DNA of 64,000 nucleotides from Pleurodeles waltl (GCF_031143425.1 NC_090443.1:1054354554-1054418553), one strand, 5' to 3'; counted from the stretch's first letter, positions 29,590 through 40,522 are shown. The notes: a model not told the origin generated them from the letters alone. Numbers and translations are program-made.

Positions 29590-31483
29590 CTCACAAGTCA
29601 CACACCCCCATCACATAACACCTGTGGGGGGAAGACTAAGCCAATTTTACAAACTTTGGGAGGAAATAACAGACACTTGGGTCTTAGCAATTATCCAGCA
29701 TGGTTATTTCATAGAATTTCGCCAATTCCCTCCAAACGTCCCACCGAAAATACACAATATGTCAAAACAACATATAGATCTTCTAGGACTAGAAGTTCAA
29801 GCATTGCTACAAAAGGACGCAATAGAATTAGTACCAATTCAACAAAAAAACACAGGAGTTTACTCACTGTACTTTCTAATACCCAAAAAGGACAAAACTC
29901 TGAGACCAATACTAGATCTCAGAACACTAAATACCTACATAAAATCAGACCACTTTCACATGGTCACATTACAAGACGTAATCCCACTGCTCAAACAGCA
30001 AGACTACATGACAACATTAGATCTAAAAGATGCGTATTTCCATATACCAATACATCCGTCACACAGGAAATACCTAAGGTTCGTATTCCAAGGAATACAT
30101 TACCAATTCAAAGTGTTGCCATTCGGAATAACAACTGCGCCAAGAGTTTTTACAAAATGCCTGGCAGTAGTAGCTGCACATATCAGAAGGCAGCAAATAC
30201 ATGTGTTCCCGTACTTAGACGACTGGTTAATCAAAACCAACACGCTAAAACAGTGTTCACAGCACACAAAATATGTCATACAAACACTTCACAGGCTAGG
30301 TTTCTCCATCAACTACGTGAAGTCACACCTTTTGCCGTGCCAAACGCAGCAAAACTTAGGAGTGACAACACAGCGAAAGGGATTGCCACTCCAAGTCCAC
30401 AACGGTTTCAAACATTTCACAAAGTAATACAGGCCATGTATCCAACACAAAAGATACAAGTCAGAATGGTAATGAAACTACTAGGCATGATGTCTTCATG
30501 CATAGCCATTGTCCCAAACGCAAGATTGCACATGCAGCCCTTACAACAGTGCCTAGCATCACAATGGTCACAAGCACAGGGTCAACTTCTAGATCTGGTG
30601 TTGATAGACCGCCAAACATACATCTCGCTTCTATGGTGGAACAGTACAAATTTAAACCGAGGGCGGCCTTTCCAAGACCCAGTGCCACAATACGTCATAA
30701 CAACAGATGCTTCCATGACATGGTGGGGAGCACACCTCAATCAACACAGCATCCAAGGACAATGGGACATACATCAGAGACAGTTTCACATAAATCACTT
30801 GGAAATGTTAGCAGTATTTCTAGCGCTGAAAGCATTTCAACCCATAATAACCCAAAAATACATTCTTGTCAAAACAGACAACATGACAACAATGTATTAT
30901 CTAAACAAACAAGGAGGGACACACTCGACGCAGTTGTGCCTCCTAACACAGAAAATATGGCATTGGGCGATTCACAACCACATTCGCCTAATAGCACAAT
31001 TTATTCCAGGGATTCAGAACCAGTTGGCAAACAATCTCTCTTGAGATCACCAACAAACCCACGAGTGGGAAATTCACCCCCAAATACTAAACAATTACTT
31101 TCAAATTTGGGGTACACCTCAAATAGATCTATTTGCAACAAAGGAAAACTCAAAATGCCAAAACTTCGCATCCAGGTACCCACAAGATCAATCCCAAGGC
31201 AATGCTCTATGGATGAACTGGTCAGGGATCTTTGCATACGCTTTTCCCCCCGCTCCCTCTCCTTCCATATGTAGTAAACAGGTTGAGTCAAAACAAACTC
31301 AAACTCATACTAATAGCACCAACATGGGCAAGGCAACCTTGGTACACAACACTACTAGACCTGTCAGTAGTACCTCATGTCAAACTACCCAACAAACCAG
31401 ATCTGTTAACACAACACAAACAACAGATCAGACATCCAAATCCAGCATCTTTGAATCTAGCAATTTGGCTCCTGAAATCCTAG
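29590..31483 (+). pseudogene. pol: DIRS D RT-RNase H-methyltransferase-like gene (three breaks)
   Basis: RT runs in one frame through LDLKDAYFHIP and FPYLDDWLI to about 30,360, where the frame shifts (QNLGVTTQRKG is out of register). RNase H continues in the next frame with TDASMTWWG and TDNMTT to LANNLS, where TGA (31,042-31,044) replaces the CGG of C. A one-base gain in the C-run near 31,250 moves the methyltransferase-like part (FPPLPLLPYVV, LIAPTWARQPW) to a third frame that ends at 31,483. G in the RNase H TGWG motif is W here. Confidence 0.86.
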
Positions 31484-32535
31484 AATTCGGACACTTGCAC
31501 CTCACACAAGAATGTATGGAGGTCATAAAACAAGCTAGGAAACCTACCACTAGACACTGCTACGCAAACAAGTGGAAAAGATTTGTGTATTACTGCCAGA
31601 ATAATCAAATTCAGCCATTACACGCATCTCCAAAAGATATAGTAGGATATTTACTACATTTGCAAAAATCAAATCTAGCTTTCTCTTCCATAAAGATACA
31701 TCTTACTGCAATATCAGCTTACCTACAAATTACTCATTCAACTTCACTATTTAGAATACCAGTCATTAAAGCGTTTATGGAAGGCTTAAAGAGAATCGTA
31801 CCAGCAAGAACACCACCTGTTCCTTCATGGAACCTCAACATTGTCTTAACAAAACTCATGGGTCCACCTTTCGAGCCCATGCATTCTTGTGAAATGCAAT
31901 ACTTAACGTGGAAAGTTGCATTTTTGATTGCCATCACATCTCTAAGAAGAGTGAGCGAGATTCAAGCATTTACCATACAAGAACCATTTATTCAAATACA
32001 TAAAAATAAAGTAGTTCTAAGAACAAATCCTAAATTTTTACCAAAGGTTATCTCACCGTTCCACTTAAATCAAATAGTAGAATTACCAGTGTTCTTCCCA
32101 CAACCAGATTCTGTAGCTGAAAGAGCACTACATACATTAGACATCAAAAGAGCACTAATGTACTACATTGACAGAACGAAACTAATTAGAAAAACAAAAC
32201 AACTATTTATTGCCTTACAAAAACCTCATACAGGAAATCCAATTTCAAAACAAGGCATTGCTAGGTGGATAGTTAAGTGTATTCAAACCTGCTATCTTAA
32301 AGCAAAGAGAGAGCTGCCTATTACACCAAAGGCACACTCAACCAGAAAGAAAGGGGCTACCATGGCCTTTCTAGGAAATATTCCAATGAATGAAATATGT
32401 AAGGCAGCAACATGGTCTACGCCTCATACATTTACCAAGCACTACTGTGTAGATGTGTTAACTGCACAACAAGCCACAGTAGGTCAGGCTGTACTGAGAA
32501 CATTATTTCAAACTACTTCAACTCCTACAGGCTGA
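31213..32535 (+). CDS. DIRS D tyrosine recombinase
   Basis: The recombinase domain is complete: MEVIKQARKPTTRHCYANKW at 31,516, LRRVSEIQAF, HSTRKKGAT and KHYCVDVL. The open frame starts upstream at 31,213 only because the one-base gain near 31,250 joins the methyltransferase frame to the recombinase frame. The natural start is not visible. With all catalytic residues present, this is a possible source of recombinase next to the D-E junction. Confidence 0.82.
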   Translation: MNWSGIFAYAFPPAPSPSICSKQVESKQTQTHTNSTNMGKATLVHNTTRPVSSTSCQTTQQTRSVNTTQTTDQTSKSSIFESSNLAPEILEFGHLHLTQECMEVIKQARKPTTRHCYANKWKRFVYYCQNNQIQPLHASPKDIVGYLLHLQKSNLAFSSIKIHLTAISAYLQITHSTSLFRIPVIKAFMEGLKRIVPARTPPVPSWNLNIVLTKLMGPPFEPMHSCEMQYLTWKVAFLIAITSLRRVSEIQAFTIQEPFIQIHKNKVVLRTNPKFLPKVISPFHLNQIVELPVFFPQPDSVAERALHTLDIKRALMYYIDRTKLIRKTKQLFIALQKPHTGNPISKQGIARWIVKCIQTCYLKAKRELPITPKAHSTRKKGATMAFLGNIPMNEICKAATWSTPHTFTKHYCVDVLTAQQATVGQAVLRTLFQTTSTPTG

Positions 32536-32573
32536 ACCACCGCTTTTGGGGAGATAACTGCTTACTAGTCTAT

Positions 32574-32673
32574 GCACAGCATGTGTATCTGCAGCTACAC
32601 ATGCCATCGAACGGAAAATGTCACTTACCCAGTGTACATCTGTTCGTGGCATTAGTCGCTGCAGATTCACATG
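32574..32673 (+). repeat. Internal complementary region of DIRS D
   Basis: The left-end half ends at 32,612 and the right-end half starts at 32,613. Its right-end half carries acatctgttcg, the base found at the terminus of C, while the D terminus carries the ICR variant of C (acatatg). So the two sides have been swapped. Confidence 0.88.
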
Positions 32674-33045
32674 CTGTGCACATCCCGCCATCTGGTGTTG
32701 GGCTCGGAGTGTTACAAGTTGTTTTTCTTCGAAGAAGTCTTTTCGAGTCACGAGACCGAGGGACTCCTCCCATTTCGACTCCACTGCGCATGGGCGTCGA
32801 CTCCATCTTAGATTGTTTTCCCCGCAGAGGGTGAGGTAGGAGTTGTGTATGCTAGTAATAGTGCCCATGCAATGGAGTGAATGCGTATGTACATAATGAA
32901 GTTTTAAGTAATATATTTACAAATGTACAAATGTTTAAGATCTACTTCTAAACGGCTACAGGCTCCCGGGGAGGCGGGTGGGCGCATGTGAATCTGCAGC
33001 GACTAATGCCACGAACATATGTACACTGGGTAAGTGACATTTTCC
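32613..33045 (-). repeat. 433-bp inverted segment at the right end of D
   Basis: Read in reverse complement it matches 26,312-26,744 of C over its full length. By eye I found no difference. The order in C (GC box, unique spacer, then right repeat) is reversed here, so the right terminal repeat now points the same way as the left one. Confidence 0.9.
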
Positions 33046-33437
33046 GTTCGATGGCATGTGTAGCTGCAGATACACATGCTGTGCATAGCTCGCCATCTGG
33101 TGTTGGGTCGGAGTGTTACAAGTTGTTTTTCTTCGAAGAAGTCTTTCGAGTCACGGGACCGAGTGACTCCTCCTTCTGTCTCCATTGCGCATGGGCGTCG
33201 ACTCCATCTTCGATTGTTTTCTTTCCGCCATCAGTTTCGGACGTGTTCCTGTCGCTCCGAGTTTCGGAACGGAAAGTTAGTTAATATCGGAAGATTTTCG
33301 TCGGTATTGTTGCGTTCGGGATCGGCGTAGTTAGAGTCAACACCGCATCGAAGATCGACGCGCTCCGGTGCCCTTCGGGGTAGTTTTCGATCCCCCGTCG
33401 GGGCCTGGTCGGCCCGACCGCGTGTCGAACAACGTCG

Positions 33438-34860
33438 ATGGAACGGACCCCGTTCCGTTTTTGTCCCAAATGCCACAACAAATACCCGTATACAGACCAA
33501 CATTTGGTCTGTAACCTGTGCCTGTCGCCTGAGCACAGTGAAGAGACTTGCGAGGCCTGTCGTGCGTTCCGGTCCCGAAAGACACTCCGTGACCGTCGAG
33601 CCAGGAGACTTCAGATGGCGTCCACGCCGACAGCGCACCGAGAGTTCGAGGAACAAGAGGAAGAAGAAACCTTTTCGATCCACGAATCGGACTCCGAGGA
33701 ATTCGACGATCAAAGAACCGTGAGTAAGACGTCGAAAACAACACAGAAGAAAAGTGACAAGGCCCAGGGGACGCCACTGCCACCAGGCCATGGCTCCACC
33801 CTTAAAGTCGGTGACCGACCATCGGCACCGAAAAAGGCCAAAACAGTGCCGAGATCGTCCGACTCCGGTCGAGACACCGGCACGCAGCCTTCTCGGGATC
33901 GAGAAAGTGCTGGAGAAATGCAACGACACCGAGATAGCGGTGTAGAAGCGGCTCGACGCCGAGACAGCGGCACCGACGAAGATCGACGCCGAGAGGTTTC
34001 GCCGCCAAAAAAGAAAAAAGCCACCTCGGAGCCGAAAAGAGATACAGGCAGGGTTTCGGTGCCGAAACAACCCGTAACCGACCCAGGTCCAGGCTCTTAT
34101 ACAGAGGAACAATAACTGTCCTCTCAGATGCGAAAGCATAGGTTTGAGGAAGAGCTGCAATCCACCGAAGTGGACCATACGCAAAAACGTATTTTCATAC
34201 AGCAGGGAACGGGATGAATAAGCACCCTTCCCCCTATTAGGAGAAAAAGGAGACTGGAGTTTCAAACAGACCAGGCGCCACAAACAAAAATGGTGAAAAA
34301 GGTGACTCCGCCACCCTCTCCTCCACCTGTAATTAATGTCTCACCAGCGCAAACTCCGTCACATTCCCCGGCTCACACCACCATGAGCCAAGGTGACCAG
34401 GATCAAGACGCTTGGGACTTATATGACGCCCCAGTGTCGGACAACAGTCCGGAGGCATATCCAACAAAGCCCTCACCACCAGAGGACAGCTCAGCATACT
34501 CTCAAGTGGGGGCTAGAGCAGCACAATTCCACAACGTAAACCTCCACTCAGAACAAGTCGAGGATGACTTTTTATTCAACACCCTCTCCTCCACCCACAG
34601 CTCCTACCAAAGCCTGCCTATGCTGCCAGGTATGCTTCGGCACGCAAAGGAAATATTCAAGGAGCCGGTCAAAAGTTGGGCAATAACGCCAAGGGTGGAA
34701 AAGAAGTATAAGGCACCTCCTACAGACCCTGTTTTCATCACCACACAGCTGCCACCAGATTCCGTCGTAGTAGGAGCAGCTCGGAAAAGAGCCAACTCCC
34801 ACACATCTGGGAATGCACCACCCCCAGATAAAGAGAGCCGCAAGTTCGATGCAGCTGGGA
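33438..34860 (+). pseudogene. gag: DIRS E gag (stops and 3' deletion)
   Basis: Full N-terminal cysteine cluster and charged repeat region, then a TAA at about 34,113 (after SYTEEQ) and a TGA at about 34,214 (GTG then stop, where A reads GTGKIST). The downstream frame is open from 34,290 through DAWDLYDAPVSDNSPE to FDAAGK at 34,860, where the deletion joins it to the last codons of the RT/methyltransferase gene (NLAIWLLKS). Confidence 0.86.
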
Positions 34861-35321
34861 AACAGATCAGACATCCAGATCCAGCATCGCTGAATCTAGC
34901 AATCTGGCTCCTGAAATCCTAGAATTCGGACACTTACATCTTACCCAAGAATGTATGGACGTCATAAAGCAAGCCAGAAGGCCGTCAACTAGGCACTGCT
35001 ATGCAAGTAAATGGAAGAGGTTTGTCTGCTACTGCCATCATAATCAGATCCAACCTTTACACGCAACTCCAAAGGACGTAGTGGGTTACTTGCTTCACTT
35101 ACAAAAATCTAACCTAGCCTTCTCTTCCATTAAAATACACCTTGCGGCAATATCTGCATACCTGCAGACTACCTATTCAACTTCCCTATATAGGATACCA
35201 GTCATTAAAGCATTCATGGAAGGCCTTAAAAGAATTATACCACCAAGAACACCACCTGTTCCTTCATGGAACTTGAATGTTGTCTTAACAAGACTCATGG
35301 GTCCACCTTTTGAACCCATGC
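34861..35321 (+). pseudogene. DIRS E recombinase, N-terminal fragment
   Basis: After the tail of the RT gene, the N-terminal recombinase domain reads MDVIKQARRPSTRHCYASKW to GPPFEPM and stops at the LTR inserted at 35,322. No catalytic motif lies within this part. The continuation (cactcttg) appears after 63,988. Confidence 0.88.
35317..35321. repeat. Target-site duplication CATGC, left copy
   Basis: It matches 63,989-63,993. In A the undisturbed site reads gaacccatgcactcctg. Confidence 0.9.
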
Positions 35322-36487
35322 TATAAGGAAATGCCTCCTTGGCATGGTTGCCCCCTGACTTTTTGCCTTTGCTGATGCTATGTTTACAATTGAAAGTGTG
35401 CTGAGGCCTGCTAACCAGGCCCCAGCACCAGTGTTCTTTCCCTAACCTGTACTTTTGTATCCACAATTGGCAGACCCTGGCATCCAGATAAGCCCCTTGT
35501 AACTGGTACTTCTGGTACCAAGGGCCCTGATGCCAAGGAAGGTCTCTAAGGGCTGCAGCATGTCTTATGCCACCCTGGAGACCTCTCACTCAGCACAGAC
35601 ACACTGCTTGCCAGCTTGTGTGTGCTAGTGAGGACAAAACGAGTAAGTCGACATGGCACTCCCCTCAGGGTGCTATGCCAGCCTCTCACTGCCTATGCAG
35701 TATAGGTAAGACACCCCTCTAGCAGGCCTTACAGCCCTAAGGCAGGGTGCACTATACCATAGGTGAGGGTACCAGTGCATGAGCATGGTACCCCTACAGT
35801 GTCTAAACAAAACCTTAGACATTGTAAGTGCAGGGTAGCCATAAGAGTATATGGTCTGGGAGTCTGTCAAACACGAACTCCACAGCACCATAATGGCTAC
35901 ACTGAAAACTGGGAAGTTTGGTATCAAACTTCTCAGCACAATAAATGCACACTGATGCCAGTGTACATTTTATTGCAAAATACACCCCAGAGGGCACCTT
36001 AGAGGTGCCCCCTGAAACTTAACCGACTATCTGTGTAGGCTGACTAGTTCCAGCAGCCTGCCACACTAGAGACATGTTGCTGGCCCCATGGGGAGAGTGC
36101 CTTTGTCACTCTGAGGCCAGTAACAAAGCCTGCACTGGGTGGAGATGCTAACACCTCCCCCAGGCAGGAGCTGTGACACCTGGCGGTGAGCCTCAAAGGC
36201 TCACCCCTTTGTCACAGCACCGCAGGACACTCCAGCTAGTGGAGTTGCCCGCCCCCTCCGGCCCGGCCCCCACTTTTGGCGGCAAGGCCGGAGAAAATAA
36301 TGAGAATAACAAGGAGGAGTCACTGGCCAGTCAGGACAGCCCCTAAGGTGTCCTGAGCTGAGGTGACTCTAACTTTTAGAAATCCTCCATCTTGCAGATG
36401 GAGGATTCCCCCAATAGGGTTAGGATTGTGACCCCCTCCCCTTGGGAGGAGGCACAAAAAGGGTGTACCCACCCTCAGGGCTAGTAG

Positions 36488-36545
36488 CCATTGGCTACTA
36501 ACCCCCCAGACCTAAACACGCCCTTAAATTTAGTATTTAAGGGCT
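36488..36545 (+). promoter_or_regulatory. Predicted LTR promoter (CCAAT and TATA-like)
   Basis: An inverted CCAAT box (ccATTGGct, about 36,488) lies about 45 bases before a TATA-like TATTTAAG (36,534-36,541). This would place transcription start near 36,565. The same sequence occurs in all four LTRs. Confidence 0.45.
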
Positions 36546-37740
36546 ACCCTGAACCCTAGAAAATCAGATTCCTGCAACTACAAGAAGAAGGACTGCCTAG
36601 CTGAAAAACCCCTGCAGAGGAAGACCAGAAGACAACAACTGCCTTGGCTCCAGAAACTCACCGGCCTGTCTCCTGCCTTCCGAAGATCCTGCTCCAGCGA
36701 CGCCTTCCAAAGGGACCAGCGACCTCGACATCCTCTGAGGACTGCCCCTGCTTCGAAAAGACAAGAAACTCCCGAGGACAGCGGACCTGCTCCAAGAAAG
36801 GCTGCAACTTTGTTTCCAGCAGCCTTGAAAGAACCCTGCAAGCTCCCCGCAAGAAGCGTGAGACTTGCAACACTGCACCCGGCGACCCCGACTCGGCTGG
36901 TGGAGAACCAACACCTCAGGGAGGACCCCCGGACTACTCTACGACTGTGAGTACCAAAACCTGTCCCCCCTGAGCCCCCACAGCGCCGCCTGCAGAGGGA
37001 ATCCCGAGGCTTCCCCTGACCGAGACTCTCTGAAACCTAAGTCCCGACGCCTGGAAAAGACCCTGCACCCGCAGCCCCCAGGACCTGAAGGACCGGACTT
37101 TCACTGGAGAAGTGACCCCCAGGAGTCCCTCTCCCTTGCCCAAGTGGAGGTTTCCCCGAGGAAGCCCCCCCTTGCCTGCCTGCAGCGCTGAAGAGATCCG
37201 TTGATCTCTCATTGACTAACATTGCGAACCCGACGCTTGTTTCTACACTGCACCCGGCCGCCCCCGCGCCGCTGAGGGTGAAATTTCTGTGTGGGCTTGT
37301 GTCCCCCCCGGTGCCCTACAAAACCCCCCTGGTCTGCCCTCCGAAGACGCGGGTACTTACCTGCAAGCAGACCGGAACCGGGGCACCCCCTTCTCTCCAT
37401 TCTAGCCTATGCGTTTTGGGCACCACTTTGAACTCTGCACCTGACTGGCCCTGAGCTGCTGGTGTGGTGACTTTGGGGTTGCTCTGAACCCCCAACGGTG
37501 GGCTACCTTGGACCAAGAACTGAACCCTGTAAGTGTCTTACTTACCTGGTAAAACTAACAAAAACTTACCTCCCCCAGGAACTGTGAAAATTGCACTAAG
37601 TGTCCACTTTTAAAGTAGCTATTTGTCAATAACTTGAAAAGTATACATGCAATTGAAATGATTCAAAGTTCCTAATGTACTTACCTGCAATACCTTTCAA
37701 ACAAGATATTACATGTTAAATTTGAACCTGTGGTTCTTAA

Positions 37741-37810
37741 AATAAACTAAGAAAAGATATTTTTCTATAACAAAACCTATTGGCTGGATTTGTCTCTGAG
37801 TGTGTGTACC
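37741..37810 (+). terminator. Predicted LTR poly(A) signal
   Basis: AATAAA at 37,741 is followed about 45 bases later by a GT-rich stretch (ctgagtgtgtgtacc), the usual layout of a polyadenylation site. With the promoter above this gives R of about 1.2 kb. Confidence 0.45.
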
Positions 37811-38008
37811 TCATTTATTGTCTATGTGTATGTACAACAAATGCTTAACACTACTCCTTGGATAAGCCTACTGCTCGACCACACTACCACAAAATAGAGC
37901 ATTAGTATTATCTCTTTTTACCACTATTTTACCTCTAAGGGGAACCCTTGGACTCTGTGCATGCTATTCCTTACTTTGAAATAGCACATACAGAGCCAAC
38001 TTCCTACA

Positions 38009-38028
38009 TTGGTGGATCAGCGGTGGGG
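38009..38028 (+). promoter_or_regulatory. Primer binding site, copy 1
   Basis: TTGGTGGATCAGCGGTGGGG directly follows the LTR. It resembles the complement of a vertebrate tRNA-Leu 3' end (TGGTGGCAGCGGTGGG) with two extra bases. The tRNA assignment is from memory and tentative. Confidence 0.5.
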
Positions 38029-38272
38029 TACAAGACTTTGCATTTGCTGGACTACTCAGCCAATACCTGATCACACGACAAATTCCAAAATTGTCATTAG
38101 AAATTGATTTTTGCAATTTGAAAAGTTTTCTAAATTCTTAAAAGACCTGCTAGGGACTTGTGTTAGATCCTGTTTAGCATTTCTTTTAGAGTTTAAAAGT
38201 TTGTAAAAGTTTGAATTAGATTCTAGAACCAGTTTTAGATTCCTAAAAAGTATTCCAACTTTTAGAAGCAAA

Positions 38273-40522
38273 ATGTCTAGCACAGATGTGACTGTGGTGG
38301 AACTCGACACCACACCTTACCTCCATCTTAAAATGAGGGAGCTAAGGTCACTCTGTAAAATAAAGAAAATAACAATGGGCCCCAAACCTACCAAAATACA
38401 GCTCCAGGAGCTTTTGGCAGAGTTTGAAAAGGCCAACCCCTCTGAGGGTGGCAACTCAGAGGAAGAGGATAGTGACTTGGAGGAAAATTCCCCCCTACCA
38501 GTCCTATCTAGGGAGAACAGGGTCCCTCAAACCCTGACTCCAAAAATAATAGTCAGAGATGCTGGTTCCCTCACAGGAGAGACCAACACCTCTGAAATCA
38601 CTGAGGATAACTCCAGTGAAGAGGACATCCAGTTAGCCAGGATGGCCAAAAGATTGGCTTTGGAAAGACAGATCCTAGCCATAGAGAGGGAAAGACAAGA
38701 GATGGGCCTAGGACCCATCAATGGTGGCAGCAACATAAATAGGGTCAGAGATTCTCCTGACATGTTGAAAATCCCTAAAGGGATTGTAACTAAATATGAA
38801 GATGGTGATGACATCACCAAATGGTTCACAGCTTTTGAGAGGGCTTGTGTAACCAGAAAAGTGAACAGATCTCACTGGGGTGCTCTCCTTTGGGAAATGT
38901 TCACAGGAAAGTGTAGGGATAGACTCCTCACACTCTCTGGACAAGATGCAGAATCTTATGACCTCATGAAGGGTACCCTGATTGAGGGCTTTGGATTCTC
39001 CACTGAGGAGTATAGGATTAGATTCAGGGGGGCTCAAAAATCCTCGAGCCAGACCTGGGTTGACTTTGTAGACTACTCAGTAAAAACACTAGATGGTTGG
39101 ATTCAAGGCAGTGGTGTAAGTAATTATGATGGGCTGTACAATTTATTTGTAAAAGAACACCTGTTAAGTAATTGTTTCAATGATAAACTGCATCAGCATC
39201 TGGTAGACCTAGGACCAATTTCTCCCCAAGAATTGGGAAAGAAGGCGGACCATTGGGTCAAGACTAGGGTGTCCAAAACTTCCACAGGGGGTGACCAAAA
39301 GAAAGGGGTCACAAAACCTCCCCAGGGGAAAGGTGGTGAGACAGCCAAAAATAAAAATAGTCAAGAGTCTTCTAAAGGCCCCCAAAAACCTGCACAGGAG
39401 GGTGGGCCCAGAGCCTCTTCACAAACCAATCCTGGGTACAAGGGTAAAAACTTTGATCCCAAAAAGGCCTGGTGTCGAAACTGTAGTCAGTCTGGACACC
39501 AAACTGGAGACAAGGCCTGTCCCAAGAAAAGTTCCACTCCAAACTCCAATCCAGGTAACACTGGAATGGCTAGTCTCCAAGTGGGATCAACAGTGTGCCC
39601 CGAGCAAATCAGGGTCCACACTGAAGCTACTCTAGTCTCTGAGGGTGGGGTGGATTTAGCCACACTAGCTGCCTGGCCCCCTAACATGCAAAAATACAGG
39701 CAGCAGCTCTTTATTAATGGGACAAGTGTAGAGGGCCTGAGGGATACAGGTGCCAGTGTCACCATGGTGACAGAAAAACTGGTTTCCCCTGGCCAATACC
39801 TGACTGGAAAAACTTATACAGTCACCAATGCTGACAATCAAACTAAAGCACATCCCATGGCAATGGTAACTTTAGAATGGGGAGGGGTCAATGGCCTGAA
39901 ACAGGTGGTGGTCTCCTCAAACATCCCAGTAGACTGTCTGCTTGGAAATGACCTGGAGTCCTCAGCATGGGCTGAGGTAGAGCTAAAAACCCATGCAGCC
40001 ATGCTGGGTATCCCTGAACTGGTGTGTGTAAAAACAAGAGCACAATGCAAGGCACAGGGTGAAAAAGTAGAGCTGGAGTCTGGAAAAATGGCCCAGCCTA
40101 CCAAGAGAAAAGGAAAGTCAGTTGGGAAACCAACTGCAACACAGTCAGAAAAAGGGAACCTCTCTTCTCAGGAAGAAGTTCTGCCCTCTGAGGGAACTGA
40201 GCCTTTGGAACTTGAACCTTATCAGGTTGAGCTCTTAGGCCCAGGGGGACCCTCAAGGGAGGAGCTGTGTAAGGGACAAGAAACCTGTCCCTCTCTTGAA
40301 GGCCTTAGGCAGCAAGCTGCTGAAGAGTCCAAGGGCAAGAAAAATGGAACACATAGGGTCTATTGGGAAGATGGACTCCTGTACACTGAGGCCAGAGACC
40401 CCAAACCTGGTGCCACTAGGAGAGTGGTAGTGCCTCAATCGTTCAGAGAGTTTATTCTGACCTTAGCCCATGATATTCCCCTTGTGGGCATTTGGGACAA
40501 ACCAAGACGTGGGAGAGGTTAG
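38273..40522 (+). pseudogene. gag: Gmr1-like copy 1: Gag-protease part (frameshifted before integrase)
   Basis: The domains are as in copy 2: SAP-like segment (about 15-55), acidic linker, capsid with SCAN-like C-terminal part (about 240-335), CCHC-like knuckle (401-416) and protease DTGAS (491-495). One base is missing near 40,484 (cttgtggg where copy 2 has cttgctggg), so the frame leaves integrase at its first zinc ligand and stops at 40,522. Asp replaces Val at residue 304 (FNDKLHQ), private to this copy. Confidence 0.9.

Larger units (their letters stand above)
27303..33045 (+). mobile_element. DIRS-like retrotransposon D (right 433 bp inverted)
   Basis: It starts GTTCGATGGCATGTG and ends GTGACATTTTCC, where it directly meets the GTTCGATGG of E. 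Length is 5,743 bp. Compared with C it lacks about 130 bases of the 5' leader, just after ggactcct at 27,429. The segment from the ICR centre (32,613) to the end (33,045) is in reverse orientation relative to C. Gag and recombinase frames are open. RT is broken in three places. Confidence 0.92.
33046..35321 (+). mobile_element. DIRS-like retrotransposon E, 5' part (deleted, interrupted, continues at 63,994)
   Basis: It begins GTTCGATGG directly at the end of D. The body is closest to A (same Gag variants such as PEHSEETCEACRAF). About 2.46 kb from the middle of gag to the end of RT is missing (junction near 34,860). The recombinase is interrupted at 35,321 by the Gmr1-like array and resumes beyond 63,988, outside most of the window. 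Confidence 0.9.
35322..38008 (+). repeat. LTR 1 of the Gmr1-like array
   Basis: 2,687 bp, very long for a Ty3/Gypsy LTR. It begins TATAAGG where the others begin TGTAAGG (TG to TA change) and ends TTCCTACA. The ends form a short inverted repeat (TGTAAGGAA and TTCCTACA). Private differences from LTRs 2-4 include an extra aga near 36,070 and ggactactct near 36,932. Confidence 0.93.

Noticed and set aside
36644..36973. 109-codon open frame in each LTR (also at 44,410, 54,862 and 62,624), plus others such as 36,865-37,191
   Set aside because: They are preserved only because the LTRs are almost identical. Both strands are open, composition is biased to Pro/Ser/Lys, there is no family resemblance, and several frames overlap.
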